Positions 35,529 through 43,522 of a stretch of DNA of 64,000 nt are shown here, one piece after another. Where the stretch lies: positions 124,001 to 188,000 of the forward strand of contig CAUBJF010000002.1 in assembly GCA_958436175.1 (NCBI GenBank), in the 5' to 3' direction. Numbering within the stretch: position 1 is the first letter of the stretch; every line of letters starts with the position of its first letter. This DNA comes from an uncultured Muribaculaceae bacterium (GTDB taxonomy: Bacteria > Bacteroidota > Bacteroidia > Bacteroidales > Muribaculaceae). Under the pieces are notes generated by a model, which did not search any database, had not been told where the DNA came from, and saw nothing but the letters and a program-made list of their open reading frames with translations. The position numbers were made by a program, and so were the translations under genes.

Positions 35529-36113
35529 ATGTTACAGATACAAGATATATTAGTAAGTCTGGACATAGCAGAACGATACTTCTGCTGTGACCTCGAGGCA
35601 TGCAAGGGACAATGTTGTCTTGATGGTGATGCTGGTGCTCCTCTTGAGAAGGGTGAGGCAGACAAAATCAGGGAGATACTGCCTGAAATCTGGTGTGACC
35701 TTCTCCCGGCGGCTCAAAGAGAAATCGAAGAAAACGGTGTGAGCTATATCGACCAGGATGGTGATGAGGTCACCTCTCTTGTCGAAGGTCGCAATTGTGT
35801 CTTTGCAGCTCTCGACAAGGATGGCAAATGGATGTGCGCTCTCGAAAGTGCGTATCGGAAAGGTCGCACTTCTTTCTATAAACCAATCTCATGCCATCTC
35901 TATCCGATACGCCTAAAAAAGTATCCCACATTTACGGCCGCCAACTATCATCGTTGGAAGATATGTCATGGAGCAGAGGTTCTCGGCCGGAGCAGGGGAA
36001 TTCGGGTCTATCAATTCCTTGAAGATCCTCTCCGAAGACGTTTCGGAGATGAATGGTACGATGAACTTAGACTCACTTGTGAGGAATGGCTGAAATCTAA
36101 AGACAAAGATTAA
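35529..36113 (+). CDS. DUF3109 cysteine-rich protein
   Basis: A 194-residue cytosolic protein of the DUF3109 family. Its N-terminus has a dense cysteine cluster, FCCDLEACKGQCCLDGD (C19, C20, C25, C29, C30), and further cysteines lie in EGRNCVFA, WMCALE, ISCHLYPIR and WKICHGAE. The pattern resembles the YkgJ-type zinc or iron-sulfur binding cluster. The function is unknown. It sits between the DUF5103 gene and the Nudix gene, which starts on the base right after its stop. Confidence 0.85.
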   Translation: MLQIQDILVSLDIAERYFCCDLEACKGQCCLDGDAGAPLEKGEADKIREILPEIWCDLLPAAQREIEENGVSYIDQDGDEVTSLVEGRNCVFAALDKDGKWMCALESAYRKGRTSFYKPISCHLYPIRLKKYPTFTAANYHRWKICHGAEVLGRSRGIRVYQFLEDPLRRRFGDEWYDELRLTCEEWLKSKDKD

Positions 36114-36650
36114 ATGAAGAAGTGGAAATTGCTCTCAAGCAAATATTTGTTCCGCCGTCCATGGCTGACTGCAAGACTTGATTCATATGAATTACCCGAC
36201 GGCCGCATCAATAATGAATACTACATCCTGGAATACCCCACTTGGGTCAATATCATTGCCATAGACCGCGAAGGACGTTTTGTTATGGTAGAACAATACC
36301 GGCCAGGACTCGATGATGTATTTATAGAACTGTGCGCAGGAGTTGCAGAAGCAGGCGAAACTCCTCTCGAAGCCGCTAAAAGAGAGCTCGCGGAAGAAAC
36401 GGGCTACGGCAAGGGCAAATGGGAGTTGAACACCGTTGTCTGTGCAAATCCATCGAGCCAGAACAACCTCGCTTATTGCTTTATCGCGCGTGATGTTGAG
36501 CCGGTAAACGAAAGACACCTTGATGCCACCGAGGATCTTGCAGTACGCTTCTTAAATCGTGGACAAATATACGAACTACTCGAGAAAGACAAGATGAAAC
36601 AAGCCATTATGGCAGCTTCTTTATGGAAATTCATCGCCAAAAGTTGTTGA
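36114..36650 (+). CDS. Nudix hydrolase, ADP-ribose pyrophosphatase-like
   Basis: A 178-residue Nudix protein. The box G-x5-E-x7-REUxEExGU is complete, from G76 to Y98 (GVAEAGETPLEAAKRELAEE then TGY). VEQYRPGLDDVFIELCAG before the box matches the ADP-ribose/sugar-nucleotide branch, which cleaves ADP-ribose and similar diphosphates with Mg2+. The exact substrate is not proven. It starts on the base after the DUF3109 stop and ends the ung operon. Confidence 0.92.
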   Translation: MKKWKLLSSKYLFRRPWLTARLDSYELPDGRINNEYYILEYPTWVNIIAIDREGRFVMVEQYRPGLDDVFIELCAGVAEAGETPLEAAKRELAEETGYGKGKWELNTVVCANPSSQNNLAYCFIARDVEPVNERHLDATEDLAVRFLNRGQIYELLEKDKMKQAIMAASLWKFIAKSC

Positions 36651-36721
36651 AAAGTCTTTTTTAGGTTCTCATTTCAATATTTATTTGTATTTTCGCATAA
36701 TAAATATTCAATAATTATCAC

Positions 36722-36874
36722 ATGTCGTGCCTACGCGCCATTCTTTGCATCATATTCCCACCCCTTGCCGTTGTCGATAAAGGCTGCGGTTCTATTCTGC
36801 TTGTAACTGCATTGACACTATGTGCATGGGTACCTGGAGTGATAGGAGCCATTCTCATATGCACCCGTTCATGA
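36722..36874 (+). CDS. YqaE/Pmp3 family small membrane protein
   Basis: A 50-residue protein, too short for most ORF cut-offs. It reads MSCLRAILCIIFPPLAVVDK, then GCGSILLVTALTLCAWVPGV, then IGAILICTRS. This is the Pmp3/YqaE pattern: two membrane helices, PPLAV after the first, GCG at the turn, and WVPGVIGA in the second. Members are small hydrophobic proteins tied to membrane potential and salt or cold stress in yeast and plants; the bacterial role is unclear. The stop overlaps the ATG of the DUF1460 gene as ATGA (36871-36874). A weak -7 candidate TATTTTCG lies at 36689-36696. Confidence 0.85.
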   Translation: MSCLRAILCIIFPPLAVVDKGCGSILLVTALTLCAWVPGVIGAILICTRS

Positions 36875-37734
36875 ATATACTGAAAGTTTTGCTGACCTTT
36901 TGTGTGGTCGGGATGTCATTCCCTGCACATTCCCAGCAGGAAGTGCGTTTTGGCAATGAAGCTAACGATACTACTGTAATCTCCCAAATACTCGACAGCG
37001 CCTCGGGTAGGACTTTTTCCACACCTGAAGCACGTACTGCATACTTTGGCCGTCAGTTTATAGGCAGGCCATACGCGGCGCATACTCTCGAGCTTGATCC
37101 GGAGATGCTGACTATACGTACAGACAGCCTTGATTGTACGACTTTCGTTGAGACAGCAATAGCACTGTCTTTGACCATAGGAGAGGGACGTTCGTCTTGG
37201 CGTGACTTCGTTTATAATCTCAGGCGGATCAGATATCGTGGGGGTGAGGTCGACGGTTATCCTTCCAGGCTCCATTATATCAGTGAATGGATTGTCGACA
37301 ATCATTATCGCGGCAATCTAAATGATGCTACAACCCTCTTTCCCAGATCTAATTACATATTGAAGAGCTTAGATTTCATGAGTTCCAACAGAGACAGGTA
37401 TCATGCGCTTGATGATGACGACAATCTTCAACGCATACGCCGTACTGAAGAGGGATACAGAAACCATAAATTTCCGTATATCAAGACTGTTGACCTTGGC
37501 CTTAAAGCCAACAAACAAGCTTTTAGGGAAGGAGATATAGTAGCTCTTGTATCGAATATAAAAAATCTTGATGTAGCACACATGGGAATAATCGTTCTTG
37601 TGGAGGGAGAACCATATCTCCTTCATGCTTCTTCGACTAACGGCATCGTCGAGATATCAAGTCGCCCACTCGCCGAATTCATGAAGAAAAATCGTAATTT
37701 TATAGGTGTGCGTGTCATTAGGCTGACAGAGTAA
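36871..37734 (+). CDS. DUF1460 NlpC/P60-like amidase
   Basis: A 287-residue secreted protein with a signal peptide (MNILKVLLTFCVVGMSFPAHS). It fits DUF1460, an N-acetylmuramoyl-L-alanine amidase-like branch of the NlpC/P60 fold. The catalytic cysteine is C89 in DSLDCTTFVETAIAL, and the histidine is H237 in DVAHMGIIVL, followed by PYLLHASST. It likely cuts cell-wall peptides in the periplasm. The start at 36871 is supported by ATGA coupling with the YqaE/Pmp3 gene and by the signal peptide. A longer frame from 36820 would lie inside that gene. Confidence 0.9.
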   Translation: MNILKVLLTFCVVGMSFPAHSQQEVRFGNEANDTTVISQILDSASGRTFSTPEARTAYFGRQFIGRPYAAHTLELDPEMLTIRTDSLDCTTFVETAIALSLTIGEGRSSWRDFVYNLRRIRYRGGEVDGYPSRLHYISEWIVDNHYRGNLNDATTLFPRSNYILKSLDFMSSNRDRYHALDDDDNLQRIRRTEEGYRNHKFPYIKTVDLGLKANKQAFREGDIVALVSNIKNLDVAHMGIIVLVEGEPYLLHASSTNGIVEISSRPLAEFMKKNRNFIGVRVIRLTE

Positions 37735-37747
37735 GCATCAATACAAT

Positions 37748-37798
37748 AAAACACTCCCGTCAGGTTTGATTTTTGAGAGGACCTGACGGGAGTGTTTT
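37748..37798. terminator. strong bidirectional terminator
   Basis: A perfect 18-base inverted repeat, AAAACACTCCCGTCAGGT (37748-37765) and its complement (37781-37798), with a 15-base loop and A/T runs at both ends. It lies between the convergent DUF1460 and DJ-1 genes and should stop both. Confidence 0.93.
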
Positions 37799-37812
37799 TA
37801 CATATACAAGAA

Positions 37813-38391
37813 TTAGAAGTAGAAATTCATCGTTTTAGGGTAGAAAAGCATAGCGGAGCCAACCTGTTGAGCGACAGAGTCCCCCATCGAGTTTGCCACT
37901 ATCGCGAGAGCGAATCGAATAGCCGAGCTCGGGCCGTTTCCTGTGATGAGATTTTCGAGAGACAATACGGGGACATCACGCATCTTGGCCCCCGCGGATT
38001 TACATGCGCTTTCAAATCCCGGATAGCATGTGACCTCTTTCCCGTCGAGGATGCCGAGAGGAGCAAGGACGACGGCCGGGGCTGCGCAGATGGCTGCAAT
38101 CTTGCCCTTGTGGTAGTGTATTTTCAATAGGTCGCCCAGGGCGTCAAACATGTGCAGATTTGTTGCCCCTGGCATGCCGCCCGGTAGTATGAGCCACTCA
38201 GCATCTTCGAAATCAGCTTCTTTAAAAATAATGTCTGCTTTGAGAGTGATACCATGAGCTCCGGTAACTTCGTGATTGCCTGTGATGGAGACAGATTTGA
38301 TATCCATCCCGGCCCGACGGAGGACATCAATCACGGAAATGGCCTCGAGTTCTTCGAACCCTTCAGCAAGAAAAATAAAGGAACGACGCAT
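37813..38391 (-). CDS. DJ-1 family protein
   Basis: A 192-residue DJ-1/PfpI protein of the DJ-1/YajL type. The nucleophile elbow AAICAAPAVVLAPLG carries C102, and GFEELEAIS carries the partner E16, equal to human Cys106 and Glu18. GGMPGATNL is the third conserved block. Proposed roles are protection against reactive carbonyls and oxidative damage; the activity is debated for the family. The start at 38391 (MRRSFIFLAEGFEE) is preferred over the ATG at 38406. It is a single minus-strand gene between two plus-strand units. Confidence 0.92.
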   Translation of the reverse strand: MRRSFIFLAEGFEELEAISVIDVLRRAGMDIKSVSITGNHEVTGAHGITLKADIIFKEADFEDAEWLILPGGMPGATNLHMFDALGDLLKIHYHKGKIAAICAAPAVVLAPLGILDGKEVTCYPGFESACKSAGAKMRDVPVLSLENLITGNGPSSAIRFALAIVANSMGDSVAQQVGSAMLFYPKTMNFYF

Positions 38392-38480
38392 GATAGGTAT
38401 ATTCAAATTGGTTGATAATGGAGTAAGTTAGACTTAATGACAATTAGGTTTAAAATATAACATAGTTAGGAACCTAAAAG

Positions 38481-38514
38481 TTTGTAGTAGTTACCGTTTT
38501 TTTTCGTATTTTTG
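38481..38514 (+). promoter_or_regulatory. probable promoter of apbE
   Basis: TTTG (38481-38484), 22 bases, then TATTTTTG (38507-38514), 17 bases before the ATG at 38532. The spacing is slightly long. Confidence 0.6.
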
Positions 38515-38531
38515 GTTCAAAGATTTTTAAG

Positions 38532-39542
38532 ATGAAACTTCGTTTTATGTTGATGCCGCTAATTTCGGCATTATATTTGACATTTGCAAGCTGTCAGCCA
38601 TCTTTCTTGACATTAGATGGTCAAACTTGGGGCACAAGCTATCATATTGTTTATTCTTCAGGGATTGATCTCGCAGATTCAATTCGCGCAACTATGAATC
38701 AGGTTGACAAAACTCTCTCTATGTTCAATGATTCCTCCGAGATTTCCAGAATCAATCGAGGAGAACAAACTATAGCCGGTCCTATGTTTGCTGAAGTATT
38801 CAATCTTTCAAAAAAAGTGTGGGAGATTTCCGATGGGATGTATGATACTACTGTCGGCAATTTGTCTGAAATATGGGGCTTCGGGAAGGACAATGTCGCA
38901 GCCATTCCTTCAGACTCCCTTATACAGACTACTCTTCTCACTGTTGGTATGGGAGAATGCGAGATATCCTCTTCGGGCGAGATCAAGAAAAAAAGTCCGG
39001 AAACACATTTCGATTTTTCTTCGGTAGCCAAAGGATACGGCGTGGATTGCGTAGGTGCCATGCTTGAAAGAAACGGTGTGGAGAATTATATGATAGAGAT
39101 AGGAGGGGAGGTCCTTGTCAAAGGTCTTAACCCACGCAAAAAGACATGGCGCATACAGATTGATGCACCGTCCGATATCGAGAAAGGTGACGCATTGCAC
39201 AAGAGGCAAGCCATCATTGAACTCGGTCCCGAAAAGACTGCGATTGCATCATCTGGCAACTATCGCAACCACAGGACTGACAAAAATGGTAAGCGATGGG
39301 GACATACACTTTCTCCAATACTTGGTTATCCTGTAGAAAACAATATCCTTGCAACAAGCATCGTCGGCCCTTCCTGCGCAATGGCGGATGCCTTGGCGAC
39401 AGCATGCATGGCGCTTAGTATAAATCGTTCTTTCGACATGCTCGAAGAGGAGGGCTATCAAGGTATGATCCTAAGCCTCAGTGAAGACAGCACCGAAATC
39501 GTCACAATGTCTCCACTGTTCTCCTCCATGATTCTCAAATAA
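38532..39542 (+). CDS. apbE: FAD:protein FMN transferase (ApbE), lipoprotein
   Basis: ApbE flavinylates threonines in target proteins such as RnfG and NqrB/C, using FAD. The 336-residue protein begins with a lipoprotein signal (LISALYLTFASCQPS) with the lipid cysteine in FASC. GTSYHIVYSS, FNDSSEISRINRG, FDFSSVAKGYGVDCVGAML and EIGGEVLVKG are family blocks, and ASSGNYRNHR with HTLSPILGYPVENN completes the FAD site. No rnf or nqr gene is in the window. It is a single unit with its own promoter. Confidence 0.95.
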   Translation: MKLRFMLMPLISALYLTFASCQPSFLTLDGQTWGTSYHIVYSSGIDLADSIRATMNQVDKTLSMFNDSSEISRINRGEQTIAGPMFAEVFNLSKKVWEISDGMYDTTVGNLSEIWGFGKDNVAAIPSDSLIQTTLLTVGMGECEISSSGEIKKKSPETHFDFSSVAKGYGVDCVGAMLERNGVENYMIEIGGEVLVKGLNPRKKTWRIQIDAPSDIEKGDALHKRQAIIELGPEKTAIASSGNYRNHRTDKNGKRWGHTLSPILGYPVENNILATSIVGPSCAMADALATACMALSINRSFDMLEEEGYQGMILSLSEDSTEIVTMSPLFSSMILK

Positions 39543-39633
39543 ACGAGCCATGGCATTTCCCCGTTGCAAACTCTTATCGATTCAGGGGCATCATTAACGT
39601 GAGTAATCTGCAGTGGTATTTAGAGAATTTTTG

Positions 39634-39641
39634 TACCTTTG
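39634..39641 (+). promoter_or_regulatory. -7 element of the PurF-like gene
   Basis: TACCTTTG at 39634-39641, an exact TAnnTTTG match. It overlaps the longer in-frame start at 39639 and so supports the ATG at 39675. No clear TTG is at -33. Confidence 0.6.
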
Positions 39642-39674
39642 CACTTTCAAAAATCAAACCGCAATAACACAGAT

Positions 39675-41084
39675 ATGGGAGGTTTTTTCGGAGCAGTATC
39701 TAAAGCTCCATGTGTCAATGACGTATTTTACGGTACAGACTATAATTCACATCTCGGCACCAAACGAGGCGGCATGGTGACCTACAGTCGCGATAAAGGA
39801 TTCATGCGCTCCATCCACAATCTTGAATGTACTTACTTCCGGACAAAGTTTGAGAACGAACTCGGCAAGTTCGATGGTCAAGCAGGGATGGGTGTAATAA
39901 GTGATACAGATGCCCAGCCGATAGTTACAAATTCACACCTCGGACGCTTCGCTATTATCACTGTTGCAAAGATTGATAATATGAAGGATCTTGAGAAAGA
40001 CCTTCTCGAGTCGAACATGCATTTTGCGGAGTTGAGTTCTGGGAAGACAAACCAGACGGAGCTGATAGCACTACTGATAATACAGGGCAAGACCTTTGTC
40101 GAAGGTATCGAAAATGTCTATAATAAGGTAAAAGGGTCATGCTCTATGCTCATTCTTACCGAAAACGGCGATATAATAGCGGCGAGAGACAAACTTGGCC
40201 GAACGCCTATAGTTCTTGGCAAAAAAGAAGGAGCCTATGCAGCTACGAGCGAGACTACGGCATTCCCGAACCTTGACTATGAGTTGGTTCGCGATCTTGG
40301 GCCTGCAGAAATAGTACGTATCACGGCAGATGGAGTCGAACAACTCAGGGCACCCAACGAAGAAATGCAGATATGTTCATTCCTGTGGGTTTATTACGGT
40401 TTCCCTACTTCGACATATGAAGGGAAGAATGTAGAAGAAATGCGCAACGAATGTGGCCTTCGTATGGGCGCAGAAGATAAAACTGATGTCGATTGCGTAT
40501 GCGGTATTCCCGACTCCGGTATCGGTATGGCTATCGGTTATGCCCAGGGATTAGGGAAGCCATATCGTCGGGCTATTTCCAAATATACCCCGACATGGCC
40601 CAGAAGTTTCACTCCTGCAAACCAGTCGCTTCGTGAGTTCATAGCCAAGATGAAACTCGTGCCTAACCGTGCGCTCCTGGAAGGTAAGAGAGTCCTTTTC
40701 TGTGATGACTCTATAGTGCGGGGGACGCAGCTTAGAGACAATGTAAAAGTCTTGTACGAATATGGTGCCAAGGAAGTACATATACGAACCGCATGTCCCC
40801 CATTGATCTATGCTTGTCCTTTTGTAGGTTTCTCTGCCTCGAAGAACGTGCTCGAACTAATCACTCGTCGCGTAATTAAAGAACTTGAAGGAGACGAGAA
40901 CGCAAAACTCGAACTCTATTCGACACCCGGGACACCAGAATACCAGGCCATGGTCGATAAAATAGCAGAGAAATTTGGTCTTTCGTCACTGAAATTCAAT
41001 ACAATCGAGACTCTCATCAAAGCTATAGGGCTCCCTAAATGTAAGGTTTGCACCCATTGCTTTGATGGTTCAAGTAAATTTTAA
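39675..41084 (+). CDS. PurF-like amidophosphoribosyltransferase lacking the N-terminal cysteine
   Basis: A 469-residue protein with a type II glutamine amidotransferase domain and a PRTase domain. The start is MGGFFGAVSKAP, where PurF has MCGIxG or a processed CG: the nucleophile cysteine is glycine (G2), so glutamine hydrolysis by the usual route is not expected. The PRPP motif VLFCDDSIVRGTQL is intact. Cysteines at C234, C381, C459 and C462 match the iron-sulfur ligands of B. subtilis PurF. It may use free ammonia or have another role. Similar MGGFFG proteins are, as I recall, common in Bacteroidales. It is a single unit; a weak hairpin at 41116-41135 may end it. Confidence 0.88.
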   Translation: MGGFFGAVSKAPCVNDVFYGTDYNSHLGTKRGGMVTYSRDKGFMRSIHNLECTYFRTKFENELGKFDGQAGMGVISDTDAQPIVTNSHLGRFAIITVAKIDNMKDLEKDLLESNMHFAELSSGKTNQTELIALLIIQGKTFVEGIENVYNKVKGSCSMLILTENGDIIAARDKLGRTPIVLGKKEGAYAATSETTAFPNLDYELVRDLGPAEIVRITADGVEQLRAPNEEMQICSFLWVYYGFPTSTYEGKNVEEMRNECGLRMGAEDKTDVDCVCGIPDSGIGMAIGYAQGLGKPYRRAISKYTPTWPRSFTPANQSLREFIAKMKLVPNRALLEGKRVLFCDDSIVRGTQLRDNVKVLYEYGAKEVHIRTACPPLIYACPFVGFSASKNVLELITRRVIKELEGDENAKLELYSTPGTPEYQAMVDKIAEKFGLSSLKFNTIETLIKAIGLPKCKVCTHCFDGSSKF

Positions 41085-41256
41085 GGGCTTTAAAGATATC
41101 TCTATATAAAACAAACGGCTGTCTCACGACAACCGAATATCTTTTAACCTTAAATCTAATACCATGAAAAACACAGTGCAAATTAGTAACTATACTATGA
41201 AAACAAGCACGTGTAATCATGGTTCAAGGGTTCAGCTATATTAACATTATTTAATG

Positions 41257-41286
41257 TTTGTCTGGCCTTATATTTTTGTAATTTTG
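41257..41286 (+). promoter_or_regulatory. promoter of the two-component operon
   Basis: TTTG (41257-41260), 18 bases, then TAATTTTG (41279-41286), with the ATG 28 bases later at 41315. Confidence 0.7.
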
Positions 41287-41314
41287 TATCTACTGATAAC
41301 CGAGCGATATTACT

Positions 41315-42034
41315 ATGAGAGATAAAATATTAGTTATCGACGATGAAGAAGCACTATGCGAGATTCTCAAGTTCAACCTTGAAAAGGAAGGATACGAAGT
41401 AGACTGTGCGTATAGTGCTGAAGAGGCACTGGAAATGGATCTTTCGGTCTATTCTCTCTTCATGGTAGATATAATGATGGATAAACTGAGTGGTTTCGAT
41501 TTTGCCAAGCGCATACGGAACAATCCTGAAACAGAGAATACGCCAATCCTCTTTTGCTCCGCCTTGTCCGGAGAAGATTTCGTTGTGAAAGGTCTCAATA
41601 TTGGGGCCGACGACTACGTAACCAAGCCATTTGTCATCGGAGAAGTCCTTGCGCGTGTAAGAGCAGTATTGCGTCGAGCCGGACTTACTGCCCGGATGAA
41701 ATCCTTTGATCATGACGACAAAGATTCTATCTATGAATCTGATGTAACTTTCATGGGCCTCCGCATTGACCGTAACGACAAGATGAGTTATCTTGACAAC
41801 GAAATGCTCAACCTTACTCGAACAGAATTCGACATCCTCCTCTTCTTCCTGACTCACAGAAACAGAATCTATTCGCGCGAAGAGATTATTCAGAATGTAT
41901 GGGGAGATGATGTTGTAGTGACAGAACGAACTATCGACACAAATATCACCCGTTTGCGTAAGAAACTGGGTGATTACGGCAAATATCTGATCACTCGACA
42001 AGGATTCGGTTATGGATTTAAGGAGAAGAATTAG
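41315..42034 (+). CDS. OmpR-family response regulator
   Basis: A 239-residue response regulator. The receiver domain (about 1-120) has the acidic pair D9-D10, the phosphate acceptor D52 in LFMVDIMMDKLSG, and K104 in YVTKPF. The C-terminal winged helix (about 140-236) includes LNLTRTEFDILLFFLTHRNRIYSREEI and TNITRLRKKLGDYGKYLITR. It controls transcription after phosphorylation by the kinase encoded next, whose start overlaps this gene by 23 bases. The signal and targets are not known. Confidence 0.95.
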   Translation: MRDKILVIDDEEALCEILKFNLEKEGYEVDCAYSAEEALEMDLSVYSLFMVDIMMDKLSGFDFAKRIRNNPETENTPILFCSALSGEDFVVKGLNIGADDYVTKPFVIGEVLARVRAVLRRAGLTARMKSFDHDDKDSIYESDVTFMGLRIDRNDKMSYLDNEMLNLTRTEFDILLFFLTHRNRIYSREEIIQNVWGDDVVVTERTIDTNITRLRKKLGDYGKYLITRQGFGYGFKEKN

Positions 42035-43469
42035 CTATCAGTGGCAGATGTTCATCCCCCTGGTGCTGGTCCTATGGGTCGTAATCATAATCATGGGGTT
42101 GATACAGTTCAATAATGAAGCTGCTTTCCGGAGAGAGAAGATTACTGAACAGCTGAACCTCATCAACTCTCGAGTAATTTCACTACATGAGGAAAACCTC
42201 AATCCGGAGGCTTTCCTCAATTTCCTTAATGACTATTATCGTGATAATCCTATCTATGAGAAGATTAGGATGACACTCTATGTCGACGGAGAAATCAAGA
42301 GAATTTATGGCCGTCCTATCATCCTCTCTAAAGGCCAGATTGCTGGTACGGAACCTCTTAACATTGACGAGAAAGAAGCAGATGAATCCAGACCTAATTT
42401 TTATACAGAGCCTTTGAGAAGTTCTGACGGTCGTGTTATCATCTGTACCATTCTTCCTTACAGCAATGCTGTCAACGTTGCTGCCACACCTTCCGCCAAG
42501 ATCTTTTATATAATAATAATCATTGGCATAGTCGTCACTACCCTCTCATATTTCTCGACAAGATACTTTGGCAGGAACATAAAGATTCTACGGACTATAG
42601 CCCAGAGAGCCGCTACAGACCCGACTTTCATGCCTGCCATGGACTATCCCCACGACGAACTCGGCGACATAAGCCGACAAATCACCCACATGTACAACGA
42701 GCGCTCGCAAGCTATGCAGCGCCAGAAAAGGGAACATACCGTCGCGCTCCATGCAATCGAAGAAAAAGCCAGAGCCAAACGCCAGCTTACCAATAATATC
42801 AACCACGAACTGCGCACCCCTATCGGTGTCATTAAAGGATATCTCGACACGGTTCTCGACACGCCTGATATGGATGATGCTTCGAGAACCCATTTCCTCC
42901 AGAAAGCCCGTGAACATGTCAATCGTCTTGTCAACCTCATTGCCGATGTTTCCGCTATAACCCGTCTTGAGGAAGGCAGCGATATTATCGTGACTGAAGA
43001 GCTCGATTTCCACGACGTAATATATTCGATAGCAAATGATATAGAGGAATCCGGCTCTCTCGGAGACATGACATTCAGTTTTGACATACCATTAGAATGT
43101 AAAGTTCTGGGAAACGACAACCTGCTGACCGGGATGGTCATCAATCTTGCCAAAAATGCTGCCACTTATTCCAAGGGTACTCACTGTGAGCTGAATCTTA
43201 CCGGTGAAGATGATGACTTCTATTACTTCATTTTCCGGGACAATGGTGTCGGAGTCGGCGAAGAATATCTTCCGCACCTGTTCGAAAGGTTTTATCGCGT
43301 GGACTCGGGGCGGTCGCGCAAGTCGGGAGGCACAGGCCTCGGACTTCCTATCGTACAGAACACTATTTTGGCACATGGCGGTAAAATTACTGTCGGGAAC
43401 TGTCCTGACGGCGGACTTGGCTTTAACTTCAGTCTTCCTAAATATAAAGGCAGACGTCCTCGAACATAA
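42012..43469 (+). CDS. membrane sensor histidine kinase
   Basis: A 485-residue kinase. Two membrane helices (about 12-32 and 158-180) flank a periplasmic sensor of about 125 residues. A HAMP-like segment follows (183-240), then the HisKA box NNINHELRTPIGVIKGYL with H265, and the HATPase domain with NLAKNAA, FRDNGVGVG and GGTGLGLPI. It pairs with the overlapping response regulator. The sensor domain matches no family I recognise. The overlap suggests translational coupling and fixed stoichiometry. Confidence 0.94.
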   Translation: MDLRRRISYQWQMFIPLVLVLWVVIIIMGLIQFNNEAAFRREKITEQLNLINSRVISLHEENLNPEAFLNFLNDYYRDNPIYEKIRMTLYVDGEIKRIYGRPIILSKGQIAGTEPLNIDEKEADESRPNFYTEPLRSSDGRVIICTILPYSNAVNVAATPSAKIFYIIIIIGIVVTTLSYFSTRYFGRNIKILRTIAQRAATDPTFMPAMDYPHDELGDISRQITHMYNERSQAMQRQKREHTVALHAIEEKARAKRQLTNNINHELRTPIGVIKGYLDTVLDTPDMDDASRTHFLQKAREHVNRLVNLIADVSAITRLEEGSDIIVTEELDFHDVIYSIANDIEESGSLGDMTFSFDIPLECKVLGNDNLLTGMVINLAKNAATYSKGTHCELNLTGEDDDFYYFIFRDNGVGVGEEYLPHLFERFYRVDSGRSRKSGGTGLGLPIVQNTILAHGGKITVGNCPDGGLGFNFSLPKYKGRRPRT

Positions 43470-43522
43470 GCAGTGAACAAAAGCATAGAGGCAGTTGTTA
43501 CAATACAAAAGCCTATTGCATT

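Noticed and set aside
41164..41244. 26-codon frame before the response regulator
   Set aside because: Short, no conserved features, and it ends before the promoter at 41257; it could be chance.
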